From the NCBI GenBank assembly GCA_949346185.1, contig CASGVX010000118.1, forward strand, positions 1-6,646: 6,646 bases of DNA. Direction: 5' to 3'. Shown here piece after piece: positions 5,833 to 6,646 of the stretch. The stretch is from an uncultured Lachnospiraceae bacterium. GTDB taxonomy: Bacteria; Bacillota; Clostridia; Lachnospirales; Lachnospiraceae. The notes under the pieces are model-generated. The model saw only the letters and a program-made list of their open reading frames with translations. It did no database searches and was not told where the DNA came from. How positions within the stretch are numbered: the stretch's first letter is position 1; the number at the start of each line of letters is the position of its first letter. The position numbers and the translations under genes were made by a program.

Positions 5833-6582
5833 CTAATTCAGCATCCCGCCATCCACCCGCAGGGTCTGTCCCGTGATAAAAGATGCCATGTCCGAGGCTA
5901 GGAAGACCACCGCATTGGCAATTTCCTCTGGTTCTGCCTTTCTCTTGATGATTAAGTGCTGCAGCGTCTCCCGCTCCAAGTCCTCCCCCATCTGGTTTCC
6001 CATGTCCGTCTCTGTCAGCCCCGGAGCCACGGAATTTACCCGGATGCCCGCCTTGCCCAGTTCGATGGCAAGACGCTTCGTGGCACCAATGAGGGCGGCC
6101 TTGCTGGACACGTACTGCAGCATGCCCGTATTGCCATCCAGCCCGGCACAGGAAGAGATATTGACGATGCTTCCCCGCTTCCTGCGAACCATCAGCCGAG
6201 AGAGATACTGGGTCAGTTCCATCTGGGCGAAGAAGTTCACGTCAAATTCCCTGCGAATCTCCTCCATGGTCGTCATCTGGAACAACTTCACGGAATTGAC
6301 CATGCCCATATTGTTCACTAGGATGTCAATCTCCCTAGAAATGGCGGCGATTTCCTTTGCCGCCTGCTTGATTTCCCCATCCATTTCCGCATCAAAATAA
6401 ACCGGGTGAATCTTCACCTGGCATTGCTCTTCTATCCTGCGGCATTCCCACTCAAATTCCTGCGTTCGCTTCCTGGCGTGGGCAAAAACCTCTGCGCCAT
6501 TTTCTGCAAACTTTTCAAGAATCGCCTTGCCAATCCCCCGATTGCTCCCTGTCACCACGGCTTTCTTGCCTTCTAGCAGCAT
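5833..6582 (-). CDS. Short-chain dehydrogenase/reductase, FabG (3-oxoacyl-ACP reductase)-like
   Basis: The 249-aa protein is a classical SDR that uses NAD(P)H, most like 3-oxoacyl-ACP reductases. It has the cofactor motif TGSNRGIG (11-18), NNMG at 90-93 where most family members have NNAG, the catalytic N116 in DVN, S144 in NISSCAG, and Y157/K161 in YVSSK, then VNSVAPG (182-188) and a FITGQTLRVDGG tail (235-246). All four catalytic residues are present and the length is normal, so it should be active. ATG 6582 is chosen because GGGAG lies 6 nt upstream; a TTG at 6609 in frame is less likely. The stop of an upstream gene lies 1 nt before the start, which points to an operon. In this cluster it could reduce a 3-oxoacyl chain before activation or act on the ketol formed by the transketolase. 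It need not be the fatty acid FabG of the cell. Confidence 0.9.
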   Translation of the reverse strand: MLLEGKKAVVTGSNRGIGKAILEKFAENGAEVFAHARKRTQEFEWECRRIEEQCQVKIHPVYFDAEMDGEIKQAAKEIAAISREIDILVNNMGMVNSVKLFQMTTMEEIRREFDVNFFAQMELTQYLSRLMVRRKRGSIVNISSCAGLDGNTGMLQYVSSKAALIGATKRLAIELGKAGIRVNSVAPGLTETDMGNQMGEDLERETLQHLIIKRKAEPEEIANAVVFLASDMASFITGQTLRVDGGMLN

Positions 6583-6583
6583 A

Positions 6584-6646
6584 TCAATCTCCCTGTCCTC
6601 TTCTCTCAATCAAGTCACGCTTCAGCCCTTCTCCTATTCCTCTATC
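6584..6646 (-). CDS. C-terminal end of an upstream gene, cut by window edge
   Basis: One minus-strand frame is open from the right edge to a TGA at 6586-6584 and reads DRGIGEGLKRDLIERRGQGD. The other two frames contain stops close to the edge. The stop is 1 nt before the ATG of the SDR gene, the spacing expected of co-transcribed genes. Twenty residues are too few to assign a family. Confidence 0.45.
   Translation of the reverse strand, partial: DRGIGEGLKRDLIERRGQGD

Noticed and set aside
1..6646. CRISPR array, insertion sequence, tRNA or rRNA
   Set aside because: No regularly spaced long repeats, transposase-like protein, terminal inverted repeats flanking a gene, or tRNA-like cloverleaf were seen on either strand.

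Overview
The window is a stretch of bacterial chromosome in which every supportable gene lies on the minus strand, so transcription runs from right (6646) to left (1). The genes have strong AGGAGG-type ribosome binding sites, one near-consensus sigma-A promoter, short overlaps between genes and an aluminium-resistance/YnbB-type PLP enzyme. Together these suggest a Gram-positive Firmicute of class Clostridia, perhaps Lachnospiraceae. This is an inference from family content, since no rRNA or marker gene is present.

Right to left, 6646-1645 looks like one operon-like accessory cluster. It holds: the last codons of an unseen upstream gene; a FabG-like short-chain dehydrogenase (6582-5833); a short unrecognised gene remnant (5776-5632); a stand-alone acyl/aryl-adenylating enzyme (5544-4114); a LuxC-type acyl-CoA/acyl-ACP reductase broken by two single-base frameshifts (4018-2743); a transketolase N-terminal (TPP-binding) subunit (2746-1871); and a transketolase C-terminal subunit reduced to 78 codons by an internal in-frame deletion (1881-1645). 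Read as chemistry, the set would activate a carboxylic acid, reduce it to an aldehyde, and either oxidise/reduce it (SDR) or join it to a two-carbon ketol unit (two-subunit transketolase). That pathway is an inference; no product is known to me.

The cluster appears damaged. LuxC regains a perfect 425-aa reading frame if one base is added at each of two homopolymers (3823-3826 and 3061-3064). The remnant at 5776-5632 regains a natural-looking C-terminus if one base is removed from an A7/T7 run (5666-5672). Such a pattern fits either real decay or uncorrected homopolymer errors in the assembly. The loss of roughly 230 residues from the transketolase C subunit cannot be explained by homopolymer errors.

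At 1614-241 is an apparently independent unit: a sigma-A promoter (TTGACT, 17 bp, TATGAT), a strong RBS and a complete 433-aa PLP enzyme of the methionine gamma-lyase-like/aluminium resistance family. Downstream, 240-1 holds hairpins, including a perfect 15-bp stem that probably acts as a terminator, and then an RBS and start codon for a further minus-strand gene cut by the window edge. No RNA genes, CRISPR arrays or insertion sequences were seen.
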